Source: Deltaproteobacteria bacterium CG_4_9_14_3_um_filter_63_12
GTDB taxonomy: Bacteria > Myxococcota_A > Bradymonadia > UBA4248 > UM-FILTER-63-12
Reading direction: 5' to 3'
DNA: 34,639 nt
Assembly: GCA_002789955.1 (NCBI GenBank)
Contig: PFUG01000107.1
Coordinates: 1 to 34,639, forward strand
Within the stretch, counting starts at the first letter, position 1; each line of letters begins with the position of its first letter. A program made the position numbers and the translations under genes. The notes beneath the pieces are model-generated. The model searched no databases. It saw only the letters and a list, made by a program, of their open reading frames with translations, and was not told the origin of the DNA. Positions 26,856-34,639 of the stretch are shown one piece after another.

Positions 26856-28949
26856 ATGACGGCTCCTCCACTTCCGAACATTCGAAAGAAGCTCTTGAGC
26901 CGGTTCTTCGAGCTGACCTCGGAGGCGGTCTCGATCCATGCGGTGGACGGGACCTATTTGGAGCAGAACAAGGTCCACGAGGCGTTGTTCGGGTTCTCGG
27001 ACGCAGAGCTCGCCGGTCAGACCGCGGCGATGCACTTGGGCGAGCGCCAGGAGCGGCGCATTCGGGCAGCCACCTTGGAGCACAGCAGCCACCGTGGGGA
27101 GCTCCGCAGCCGCACTCGGGATGGGAGAGAGCTGACCCTGGACGCTTCTTGCTTCGTCATTCGAGACGAGACTGGGGAGGCTGTTTGTTTGCTGAGCATC
27201 GCGCGAGACGTGACGCAGCAACGGCAATTGGCCAGCCTCTTGGGCTCGGTGACCGACACTGGGCGCACGACGTTGCCTGAGTTGTTGGAGCATCTCTCGC
27301 GCACCCTGGGGGTGTCGTTTGCGTTCGTCGCCGAGGGGCCTCCTGGGGCGACGCGGATCGTGGCCGTGCACAGCCCAACGCAGCCCAACCGCCCCTGTCT
27401 CGCGGCCATGGCCGAGGGGCTGCCGGTATTCATCGATCCACACCGAGGGTGTGGTCTGCATGGCAGCTGCGAGGTGACCTCTTGCCTGACGTTCCCTCTG
27501 CAGGGCGAGAAACAAGGCGTCATCGGCGTTCTCGGGGTGGGCCAGGAGCTGGACACCGAGCAGATAGAACATTTTCTCCCGCTGATTGCGCTGTTCAGTG
27601 AGCGCGCGGCCTCTGAGGTGCTTCGCCTGCGGTCCCTGTCGACCGTGCGGCGCTTGACCGCCGACCTCGACGCCGCGAACAAAGAGCTGCAGCGGCTCAA
27701 CGAGGCGGACAGCCTGACGGGCGTGCTCAACCACCGCGGTTTGAGGGAGGCGTTAGCGAGCACGCTGCACGAGGCCTTGGGCGCTGGACACGAGGTTTGC
27801 GCGGTGCTCCTGGACTGCGACGACTTCAAGCCCATCAACGACAGCCTTGGCCCGGCAGTCGGCGACATCATCCTCGAGGAGATCGCCCATCGGCTCTCGT
27901 CGGTCGCACGCTCGAGCGATTTGGTCGCCCGCGTCGGCGGTGACGAGTTCTTAGTGGTGCTGCCCAACACCGACCTCCAGACCGCCTCTATCATCTCCGA
28001 GCGGTTGCGGCTCGAGATCGCCGCCTACCCCATCATGTGCTACGGTGACTTCATTCAGGTCACCGTCAGCGCCGGTCTGGTCTCGGTGCCATCCCAGACC
28101 TCCACCGTCGAAGAGATCCTCGCGGCGGCGACGGGAGCGCTCACCGGCAGCAAGACCCAAGGGAAGAACCGAACGTCGAGCTCGGAGTGGCCGGTGGTTC
28201 GAGTCACGGACAAGCCCTCGGCAACGGCTTGGCAGGGTTTTCGGGCCAGTGAAGTCACCGAGCTTTTGCTCGGAGAGCGCAGCATTCGGAGCGTGTTCCA
28301 AGCCATCGTCCGCATCTCAGACGAGCAGAACGTCGGACATGAGGTCCTCTCTCGTGGTCCCATCGGCCTCTTCGAGAACCCGAATGACTTCTTCCGCCTC
28401 AACCTCGCCCACAACCTGCTCACCGTGGTGGACTTGAAGTGTCTGCGGGCCTCGGTGGAGCATGCGACGAGCGAGAACGCGCGTGTGCACGTCAACGTCT
28501 TCCCCTCGACCCTCTTGGCGACGCCCGAGAGCCGTCTGCTGGAGTTCTTCGGCGACACGCCGCAGCGATTCGTGGTCGAGATCAGCGAGCAGCAGTTCCT
28601 GGGGGACCCACGCAAACTGCGGCCGGCGACCGAGGCGTTGAAGGCGGCGGGAGTCCGCATCGCCATCGACGACGTCGGGTTTGGTCGAAGCTCGCTGGAG
28701 ACCTTGATCTTCCTCGAGCCCGACGTCGTGAAGCTGGACCGCTCAGTGGTCGCAGGCATCTCGAAGGATCGGACGAAAGAGCGCTTGCTGCGGCGCATGG
28801 TCAAATCGATTCGGGCGCTCGGGGCCGAGTTCGTCGCTGAAGGGGTCGAGGACCGGGCCGACCTTCACATCCTCAAAGAGGAGGGCGTGGAGTATGGCCA
28901 GGGCTTCCTCTGGGGGCGTCCCAGCTCCGTCATTCCCCGCGTGAGTTGA
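26856..28949 (+). CDS. PAS-GAF-GGDEF-EAL cyclic-di-GMP signalling protein
   Basis: 'RSSDLVARVGGDEFLVV' (I-site RxxD + GGDEF); EAL-type 'GHEVLSRGP', 'VVEISEQQF', 'IAIDDVGFGRSSLETL...PDVVKLDRS', 'FVAEGVED'. Confidence 0.92.
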   Translation: MTAPPLPNIRKKLLSRFFELTSEAVSIHAVDGTYLEQNKVHEALFGFSDAELAGQTAAMHLGERQERRIRAATLEHSSHRGELRSRTRDGRELTLDASCFVIRDETGEAVCLLSIARDVTQQRQLASLLGSVTDTGRTTLPELLEHLSRTLGVSFAFVAEGPPGATRIVAVHSPTQPNRPCLAAMAEGLPVFIDPHRGCGLHGSCEVTSCLTFPLQGEKQGVIGVLGVGQELDTEQIEHFLPLIALFSERAASEVLRLRSLSTVRRLTADLDAANKELQRLNEADSLTGVLNHRGLREALASTLHEALGAGHEVCAVLLDCDDFKPINDSLGPAVGDIILEEIAHRLSSVARSSDLVARVGGDEFLVVLPNTDLQTASIISERLRLEIAAYPIMCYGDFIQVTVSAGLVSVPSQTSTVEEILAAATGALTGSKTQGKNRTSSSEWPVVRVTDKPSATAWQGFRASEVTELLLGERSIRSVFQAIVRISDEQNVGHEVLSRGPIGLFENPNDFFRLNLAHNLLTVVDLKCLRASVEHATSENARVHVNVFPSTLLATPESRLLEFFGDTPQRFVVEISEQQFLGDPRKLRPATEALKAAGVRIAIDDVGFGRSSLETLIFLEPDVVKLDRSVVAGISKDRTKERLLRRMVKSIRALGAEFVAEGVEDRADLHILKEEGVEYGQGFLWGRPSSVIPRVS

Positions 28950-28991
28950 GAGCTTCCCTACAAAATCATTTGGGTGGCTCTTTTGCGGAGG

Positions 28992-29032
28992 CAGGGCTCT
29001 GCCCTGACCCGCCGGGGGACTTTGTCCCCCGG
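28992..29032. terminator. Two consecutive hairpins between convergent genes
   Basis: cagggc-tct-gccctg (28992-29006) and ccgggggac-ttt-gtcccccgg (29012-29032), then gccccctttt. Confidence 0.65.
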
Positions 29033-29086
29033 GCCCCCTTTTGCTTTCTTCTTTCTTGCAGTCAACCGCGGTCGCACCGCGCGCCC

Positions 29087-30532
29087 CTAGCCCATGAAAT
29101 ACTCGGTGTTCTCGTCGCGCCGACCGAAGACCTCCAAGACCCTCGGAAACGCCAAGAACCCGGCGACAGTATCGGCGAAGAACATGCCCCGCGGGGTGAG
29201 ACGGACTGCGTCCGGCTCGACGACGACCAGCTCTGCGTCGGCGAGGGGCTCGAAGAGCAGCCGAAAGTCCTCGACAGGGTCGCTCCCGAACCACTCCTTG
29301 TAGGAGTCGCGGCGAACGCGCAGCAGGCTGAGCTGCCGCGTGAGGTGCAGCAGCTTCAGGTCTTCGACTTCGCAGTCGAACTGGTGCAACAGAGCACCCT
29401 GTGACTCGTCGATGCGCCGGAGGTAGTCGTCGGCGTCCGAGGTGTTGAGCAGCTTCGTCGCCCGCAGGGCCGCTGGGTCCGCGACGACGGTGATGCCAGC
29501 GGGTCCAAAGCCCAGCCCGTCGTAGGTCTCGGGCGAAAAGCTGCAGCGCTCATAGGCGAACGCTCGGTCCGTGCCCTGAACCTCCGCGCGCTCGAAGTTG
29601 GTGAGGGTCGACTGCACGAAGCCCGAGTCCAGCAGATGCTCGCGCACCGCCAGCCAGTTTTCGCAAGAGGCTTCCACGCCGCGCATGCCCGCCATCTGCT
29701 TGGGTTCGCGCGACCACTGGGTGCCCAGCCCTCCGAAGAGGACCAGGTTGTAGGCGCAGACCTGGTCCACGCCGAGCTGCACGGCTTCGTCGAGGTCGGC
29801 CAGCATCTCGGACAAACTCTGGTGGGGGAGGTTGAAGAGCAGGTCGACCGAGGTGGTGAGCCCCAACGCCTGCGCCTGCTCGACGATGGCTTGGATGTCC
29901 TCGCGGGTTCCGAACGCTTGCCGGCCCATAGACTTGAGGCGCGCTGGGTCGAAGGTCTGCACGCCCATGCTGATGCGCGGCTGGCGCACTCCGCGCTCGG
30001 CGAGCAAGCGCAGCTGGGCAAAATCCGCGCGGCCAAAGTGGATGGGCACACCCTCCAAGGTGAGCTCGGCGTCCTGCAGGTCGAAGGCCACTTGCAGGCA
30101 GTCGTAGAGCCCTCGCAAGAGGTCTGGGTGGGCGAGGTTGGCGGTGCCTCCGCCCAAATAGACCGCCTCGACTTTGCGCTCCTCGAGGACGGGGAACTTG
30201 GCCTTGAACGCTCGGAGCTCCTGCTGCACAGCGTCGGTCACACTGCGCATCTTACGCTTCTTGAACTTTTGGTGTGGGAACGTGCAGAACCCACACCCTT
30301 TGACCTTGGGATTGCAGAAAGGGTGCGGGTTTACGCCGATGATGAGCGGACGCAGGCTGTCCATCAACGTCCCGAGGCTCTCCTCGCCGGCCCAGGGCTT
30401 CATGAGCTTGGGCATGGGGTAGCCGTGCAGAAGGCGATGGCGCTGCGGCCGGGACATTCGATTCTTCAGCTCGGCTGGGTAGCCTTCGGCCTTGGCTTGG
30501 GGGCCGAGCGGTCCAGGTCCTGAGTCGGGCAT
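29087..30532 (-). CDS. Coproporphyrinogen III oxidase-like (HemN/HemW family) radical SAM protein
   Basis: 'FCNPKVKGCGFCTFPHQKF', 'VEAVYLGGGTANLAHPDLL', 'RISMGVQTFDPARLKSMGRQAF', 'TSVDLLFNLPHQS'. Confidence 0.85.
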   Translation of the reverse strand: MPDSGPGPLGPQAKAEGYPAELKNRMSRPQRHRLLHGYPMPKLMKPWAGEESLGTLMDSLRPLIIGVNPHPFCNPKVKGCGFCTFPHQKFKKRKMRSVTDAVQQELRAFKAKFPVLEERKVEAVYLGGGTANLAHPDLLRGLYDCLQVAFDLQDAELTLEGVPIHFGRADFAQLRLLAERGVRQPRISMGVQTFDPARLKSMGRQAFGTREDIQAIVEQAQALGLTTSVDLLFNLPHQSLSEMLADLDEAVQLGVDQVCAYNLVLFGGLGTQWSREPKQMAGMRGVEASCENWLAVREHLLDSGFVQSTLTNFERAEVQGTDRAFAYERCSFSPETYDGLGFGPAGITVVADPAALRATKLLNTSDADDYLRRIDESQGALLHQFDCEVEDLKLLHLTRQLSLLRVRRDSYKEWFGSDPVEDFRLLFEPLADAELVVVEPDAVRLTPRGMFFADTVAGFLAFPRVLEVFGRRDENTEYFMG

Positions 30533-30577
30533 AGGGGTTCCGAGAGTGGGAGGGCGGCCGCCCGTGGATGGCGCACG

Positions 30578-31030
30578 TCACTCTGGCTGGAAGCGAAAGG
30601 GGTACTCGACAACGGTGAGTTTTATCACACCTGTGGGTAGTGGGAAGACCATGCTTTTGATCACTTCGACGACGCAGGTGTCGACGGCCTCATCGAAGGC
30701 GGTTTCGACTTTGGCGTCAGTCACCGTGCCATCAACACCAATGATGAATCTGATGACGGTTTTTCCAGCCAGGGTCGGCACCTCGGCGAGTCGCGGCTCG
30801 TAGCACACCCTCAGCGCTTGGGCGTTGGCCTTTATCACTGCGGGAATTTCGCCGTTGGAATAAGAGCCGAGTTCCCTTGCCGTGGGCCTGACCACGTCGC
30901 GCGGAGGAATGCTGGCCTCACCTGGCGTCGCAGACTCTTCGGAGAGTGGATTGGTCTCGGGTTCCGCCGTCTGACTGGCCGAGCAGGCCGCAAACACCAG
31001 GGCACAGAAGAGCACCATCAGAGCTTTCAT
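30578..31030 (-). CDS. Lipoprotein with AgmX/PglI- or TonB-C-like C-terminal domain
   Basis: MKALMVLFCALVFAAC lipobox; 'VIKANAQALRVCYEPRLAEVPTLAGKTVIRFIIGVDGTVTDAKVETAFDEAVDTCVVEVIKSMVFP'. Confidence 0.8.
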   Translation of the reverse strand: MKALMVLFCALVFAACSASQTAEPETNPLSEESATPGEASIPPRDVVRPTARELGSYSNGEIPAVIKANAQALRVCYEPRLAEVPTLAGKTVIRFIIGVDGTVTDAKVETAFDEAVDTCVVEVIKSMVFPLPTGVIKLTVVEYPFRFQPE

Positions 31031-31049
31031 TGGTCCTCTCGATAATTGC

Positions 31050-31574
31050 CTAGAGTCGCCACATCCAAATCGCCCGCACTAGGGGCATCAGCGCGCTGTC
31101 CATGGGGAAGAAAGTGTCGTGAGGCTCTTTCCCCAGTTGGTAGGCGGCGCCAGCGAGCAGTCTGAAGTCGTCGCCCTCGGTCTTGTAGCCGTAGCCGACG
31201 GCGAGCTCCTCGACCCACAGCAGCGAGGGCGGCGAGCACCCGCCGTTGGTCGAGTCGTTGCAGCCCTGAATCACCGCCGCCTCGAAGCCCGTCGCGGCAT
31301 GCACGAGAAACGCATGCGTCGTGCGATCGGCGGACCTCTCGGACATCAAGTGGTAGGTCACTCCAAGTCGCGCTCCGGCGGAGAATATCGCCACACCGTT
31401 GAAGCTGAGGTCAATGCTGATGGGGTCGATGAAGACGCTTTGAACCAATAATTCCGTCTCCGGGAAGCCGACCCCGACCCCGATGCTGAAGACGACTGGA
31501 GTGCTCGTCTCGGAGGGTCCTTCGTCGGCATGGGCTGGCGCGGCGAGCAGCAACAATACCGCAACGCAAAACAA
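31050..31574 (-). CDS. Secreted/outer-membrane beta-barrel-like protein
   Basis: Signal peptide (M)FCVAVLLLLAAPAHA from a TTG start; alternating beta-like strands ('FSIGVGVGFPE', 'GARLGVTYHL', 'ELAVGYGYKTEGDDFRLLAGAAYQL'). Confidence 0.6.
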   Translation of the reverse strand: MFCVAVLLLLAAPAHADEGPSETSTPVVFSIGVGVGFPETELLVQSVFIDPISIDLSFNGVAIFSAGARLGVTYHLMSERSADRTTHAFLVHAATGFEAAVIQGCNDSTNGGCSPPSLLWVEELAVGYGYKTEGDDFRLLAGAAYQLGKEPHDTFFPMDSALMPLVRAIWMWRL

Positions 31575-31643
31575 GAACTCGCAGCCATAGATCGCGGAGA
31601 GTCGTGTACCCTCGAAGGGTTGCGCGCAGGACGCGCGCGACAA
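31566..31643 (-). repeat. Dispersed intergenic repeat family R1 (copy B)
   Basis: Reverse complement ttgtcgcgcgcgtcctgcgcgcaacccttcgagggtacacgactctccgcgatctatggctgcgagttcttgttttgc aligns without gaps to 18119-18196. Confidence 0.85.
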
Positions 31644-31653
31644 TCCGGCTGGC

Positions 31654-32556
31654 TTAACCAAAGGAAACCTCCGGGTAGACCCGCTCAAAAAACGTCCGCA
31701 GTGAGCGGTTCAGCAAATCAGGAAACTCGATGGGCGTGTAGTGCGACCCATCCGAGATGATGACCAGCTCTGAGTTCTTGATGCGCCGCGCCATGAACTC
31801 CGAGCTCTCGGGCGGCGTCATGCGGTCCTTGGTGCCGGCCGTGATCAGCGTCGGAACGTCGACCTCGTCGAGGTAGGCTTCGGCGCTGTGCTCGGCGACG
31901 CGCTGCATCATGCCGAAGTAGCGGCCGAACTCGAGCGTGCGGAAGTCGTCCACGACCTCGCGGAAGAAGGGCAGGTTGGCGGTCACGATGGACGCCAGGT
32001 GCAGCGCCTTGATCGTCGCCCCAGACCCCAATATGCAATGAACCAAGGGGTTGAGCATAGGGCCCATCTTCTGCAGGGCCACGACGGCGGCGTGCATCAC
32101 GGGCTCGGAGAGACCGCCGGGCAGCGGAAAGGCGTGCTCCAGGATGTGGCCGTAGGGACCGTTGATAAGCAAGAGCCCATCGACCTTCTCGGGGTGTTGG
32201 TGGGTGTACTCGAGGCTGATCTGCACGGCCGCCGACCAGCCGCCCAAGATGAAATGGTCGAGGTGCTCGGCCTCGACGATGGCCTCTAGGTCGGCGACGT
32301 GATCCTCGATGCGACAGGCCGCTACGCCGGCCTCGGGCACCGCCGAGCGGTAAGCCCCACGCATGTCCCAAGCGATGATCCGCAGGTGGGGCGCGAAGCG
32401 CTGCAGGATGCGTTTGTAGGAGATGAACGGCGTGGCCAAGCCCGGAGCCAGCACGAGCGTATGAGGACCTTCGCCACAGACCACGTACCAGATGCTCGTT
32501 CCATCCGCGCTGCGGACGGTCTTCTCTTCGAAGTCGATCCCGATATTCGTGTTCAT
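31654..32556 (-). CDS. Alpha/beta hydrolase
   Basis: 'LVLAPGLATPFISYKRIL', nucleophile elbow 'GGWSAAV', 'TLITAGTKDRMTPP', 'DGSHYTPIEFPD'. Confidence 0.9.
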   Translation of the reverse strand: MNTNIGIDFEEKTVRSADGTSIWYVVCGEGPHTLVLAPGLATPFISYKRILQRFAPHLRIIAWDMRGAYRSAVPEAGVAACRIEDHVADLEAIVEAEHLDHFILGGWSAAVQISLEYTHQHPEKVDGLLLINGPYGHILEHAFPLPGGLSEPVMHAAVVALQKMGPMLNPLVHCILGSGATIKALHLASIVTANLPFFREVVDDFRTLEFGRYFGMMQRVAEHSAEAYLDEVDVPTLITAGTKDRMTPPESSEFMARRIKNSELVIISDGSHYTPIEFPDLLNRSLRTFFERVYPEVSFG

Positions 32557-32576
32557 CGTTCCCTGTTTTGGACCTG

Positions 32577-32640
32577 CGAATTTCATTTGCTGGCCGTTGA
32601 CCGCTAGACAAGAATATCTATGTGGCCGGCCGCTTAGCGG
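32577..32640 (-). repeat. Dispersed intergenic repeat family R2 (copy B)
   Basis: Reverse complement ccgctaagcggccggccacatagatattcttgtctagcggtcaacggccagcaaatgaaattcg matches 18011-18072 with small indels. Confidence 0.7.
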
Positions 32641-32715
32641 ACTTAGTTGACCCTTGATGGGTGACGATTCAAGCCACGAGCCGGGCTCAGACCTGGCCGG
32701 GCTCAGGAAGACGCT

Positions 32716-34149
32716 CTATTTCTTGAGCTTGCCGATGGTGACGTTCAAGATCGTGTCGAGCGAGGACGTGTAAGGAGGGTTGAGCAAAGCGCTGGCGTTG
32801 AGGCGACTCTGGAAGAAAACGCCCTTGGCGTGGGAGAAGGTCTCGAAACCTTCGCGGCCATGATAAGCGCCCAGGCCGCTGGCGCCCACTCCGCCAAAGG
32901 GCAGGTCGTCCTGAGCCACGTGCATGATGGTGGAGTTGATGCAGACCCCGCCGGAGACGGTGCGTTCGAGCACACGACGTACGCGGCTCGAGTCGTTGTC
33001 GAAGTAGTAGAGGGCCAGCGGCCGAGGCCGGTCGTTGATGAACTGCAGTGCAGCCTCGAGGGTCTCGTAGCCGACGATGGGCAGAATGGGCCCGAAGATC
33101 TCGTCCTGCATGACCGTCATCTCGTCGGTCACATCGAGCAGCAGGGTGAGCGGCATCTTGATGCTGTCGTCGTCGAAGGTCTCGTTGGCCGGGTTGATGA
33201 CCATGGCCGTCGCGCCCAGCTCCTTGGCCTCCTTTAGATAGCCTTGGAGACGCCGCCGATGGCGCTCGTTGACGATGGAGGTGTAGTCCGGGTTGTCGAG
33301 GATGCGCGGATAGCGTTTGGAGGCGACGGCGGTGATGGCGTCGGCGTAAGCCCTCTCCTTGCCCTTGGGAACGAGGAGGTAGTCCGGCGCGATGCAGGTC
33401 TGCCCCGAATTGAAGAGCTTACCACCCAAGAAAGCCTCGCAGCCCTTCTCGATGGGGTAGCTGTCGTGGAAGAGGGTCGGCGACTTGCCGCCGAGCTCCA
33501 GGGTCACCGGCGTCAGATTCTCGGCCGCCGCCCGCATGACGCGACGTCCGACCTGCGTCGAGCCCGTAAAGAGCAGGTGATCGAAGGGCAGGGAAGAAAA
33601 GGCCGCGCCAATGGCCGCGTCCCCGGTCACCACCGCGACGACGTCGGCGGGGAAGACCGCTCCGAGCAAGTCGACCAAGACCTCGGAGGTCTTCGGCGTG
33701 AACTCAGAGGGCTTGATGAGGACCCGGTTTCCCGCCGAGATGGCGCCGACCAGGGGCTCGACAGCGAGCAGGAAGGGGTAGTTCCAGGGCGCGATGATGC
33801 CCACGACGCCCAACGGCTGGTAGTGGACCCGGTTGTGGGCCGGCATGAAGAGCCAGGAGATGTGCCGCCGTCGCGGCTTCATCCAGCCCTTCATGCGCTT
33901 GCGCGTGGTTTTGATGCTGTTGACGACCAACATCAACTCGCCCAGCAGCGTCTCGTACTTGGAACGGCAGCCGAAGTCCGCGTCGATGGCGGCGACGATG
34001 TCGTCCTGTCGGTCGCGAATGGCGTCCTGCAGCGCGGACAGATAACGACTGCGCTCGCCGTAGGTCAGCCCCCCATGTTCGGCAAAGGCATGACGGAGCC
34101 TGTCGAAAGGGGTCTGGAGCACGATGGGGATTTCGATGGGCGTCGGCAT
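32716..34149 (-). CDS. Aldehyde dehydrogenase (coniferyl-aldehyde dehydrogenase-like)
   Basis: 'GVVGIIAPWNYPFLLAVEPLVGAISAGNRVLIKPSE', 'LLFTGSTQVGRRVMRAA', 'LELGGKSPTLFHDS', 'FNSGQTCIAPDYLLVP'. Confidence 0.95.
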   Translation of the reverse strand: MPTPIEIPIVLQTPFDRLRHAFAEHGGLTYGERSRYLSALQDAIRDRQDDIVAAIDADFGCRSKYETLLGELMLVVNSIKTTRKRMKGWMKPRRRHISWLFMPAHNRVHYQPLGVVGIIAPWNYPFLLAVEPLVGAISAGNRVLIKPSEFTPKTSEVLVDLLGAVFPADVVAVVTGDAAIGAAFSSLPFDHLLFTGSTQVGRRVMRAAAENLTPVTLELGGKSPTLFHDSYPIEKGCEAFLGGKLFNSGQTCIAPDYLLVPKGKERAYADAITAVASKRYPRILDNPDYTSIVNERHRRRLQGYLKEAKELGATAMVINPANETFDDDSIKMPLTLLLDVTDEMTVMQDEIFGPILPIVGYETLEAALQFINDRPRPLALYYFDNDSSRVRRVLERTVSGGVCINSTIMHVAQDDLPFGGVGASGLGAYHGREGFETFSHAKGVFFQSRLNASALLNPPYTSSLDTILNVTIGKLKK

Positions 34150-34235
34150 GATTAGCCTCGTTGCAAAGAGGGCGACAATCTAACGCTTACTCGAGGCGGA
34201 GAACAGGGTGCGGTGGCGGTTAGAGGCTTCGGTTT

Positions 34236-34483
34236 CAAACGCAAAGACGCCAGGGAAGGCAGAGACGCCAAGAGTTTTCTTGGAGGGCGGTGGGGGCTGG
34301 GTCCAAGGGCTCGCTGAGGCTCTAAGACTCTGAGCTTTAACGCAGTCACCTGAGACGCTGCGTGTCATCCAAGGGATGAGAAAACCAAGACCCGCCTCAA
34401 CGTTGCCACTATGAGCTCAACGACGAGACAGCTCCTTATCTCAAACCCTCTGCGCCTCGGCCGCCCTCTGCGCCTCTGCGATA
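34236..34483. repeat. Inverted pair of 'GCAGAGRCGC'-type intergenic repeats
   Basis: 34236-34278 caaacgcaaagacgccagggaaggcagagacgccaagagtttt; 34446-34483 ccctctgcgcctcggccgccctctgcgcctctgcgata, whose reverse complement carries the same rhythm (cgcagaggcgcagagggcggccgaggcgcagaggg). Confidence 0.55.
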
Positions 34484-34639
34484 AGATCGAAGCAATATCG
34501 GCAACATACCGCTCGAGCCCGTTCGACGCCAAAGCGACGTCGAACCCCTTCAACGTAGGTTCAGCCGCTAGTGTAAACCGTCATGACTCTCCATGTTTAT
34601 TGACTGCAAGGAGCGCCCCCCAATCCTCAGGAATTCTTC

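Noticed and set aside
33244-34155. 303-aa plus-strand ORF
   Set aside because: Antisense shadow of the aldehyde dehydrogenase gene.
1-34639. Defence island or prophage
   Set aside because: No integrase, transposase, phage structural, restriction-modification, toxin-antitoxin or reverse-transcriptase signatures recognised in any supported ORF.

Overview
The window is a GC-rich bacterial chromosomal segment. Lipoproteins, a MYXO-CTERM-like tail and HEAT proteins suggest the Myxococcota/Bradymonadota sphere, but this is inference. I support about 20 protein-coding genes. They include an orphan SBP_bac_5 lipoprotein, an exported HhH + phospholipase-D-fold lipoprotein, ferritin, a DUF507 protein, an amidase with an inserted beta-domain and MYXO-CTERM-like tail, two HEAT-type proteins, and an ECF sigma / zf-HC2-TM-TPR anti-sigma pair. 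Further genes are two '..CA[DE]EVKPS' lipoproteins (one metzincin-like), a PHA-system protein, a membrane-anchored NtrC-like protein with a degenerate AAA+ domain, a GAF-histidine-kinase-like protein lacking the phosphoacceptor His, an M74-HEAT protein, PAS-GAF-GGDEF-EAL, a HemN/W-like radical SAM protein with unusual Cys spacing, an AgmX/TonB-C-like lipoprotein, an alpha/beta hydrolase and an aldehyde dehydrogenase. I found no CRISPR array, rRNA, tRNA, transposase or recognisable defence island. The most interesting signals are (i) dispersed intergenic repeat families, two of them with copies at both ~18.0-18.2 kb and 31.6-32.6 kb, plus a hairpin/tandem-repeat element at the left edge, and (ii) regulatory proteins whose signature catalytic motifs are substituted. 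No clearly novel multi-gene system can be asserted from sequence alone.
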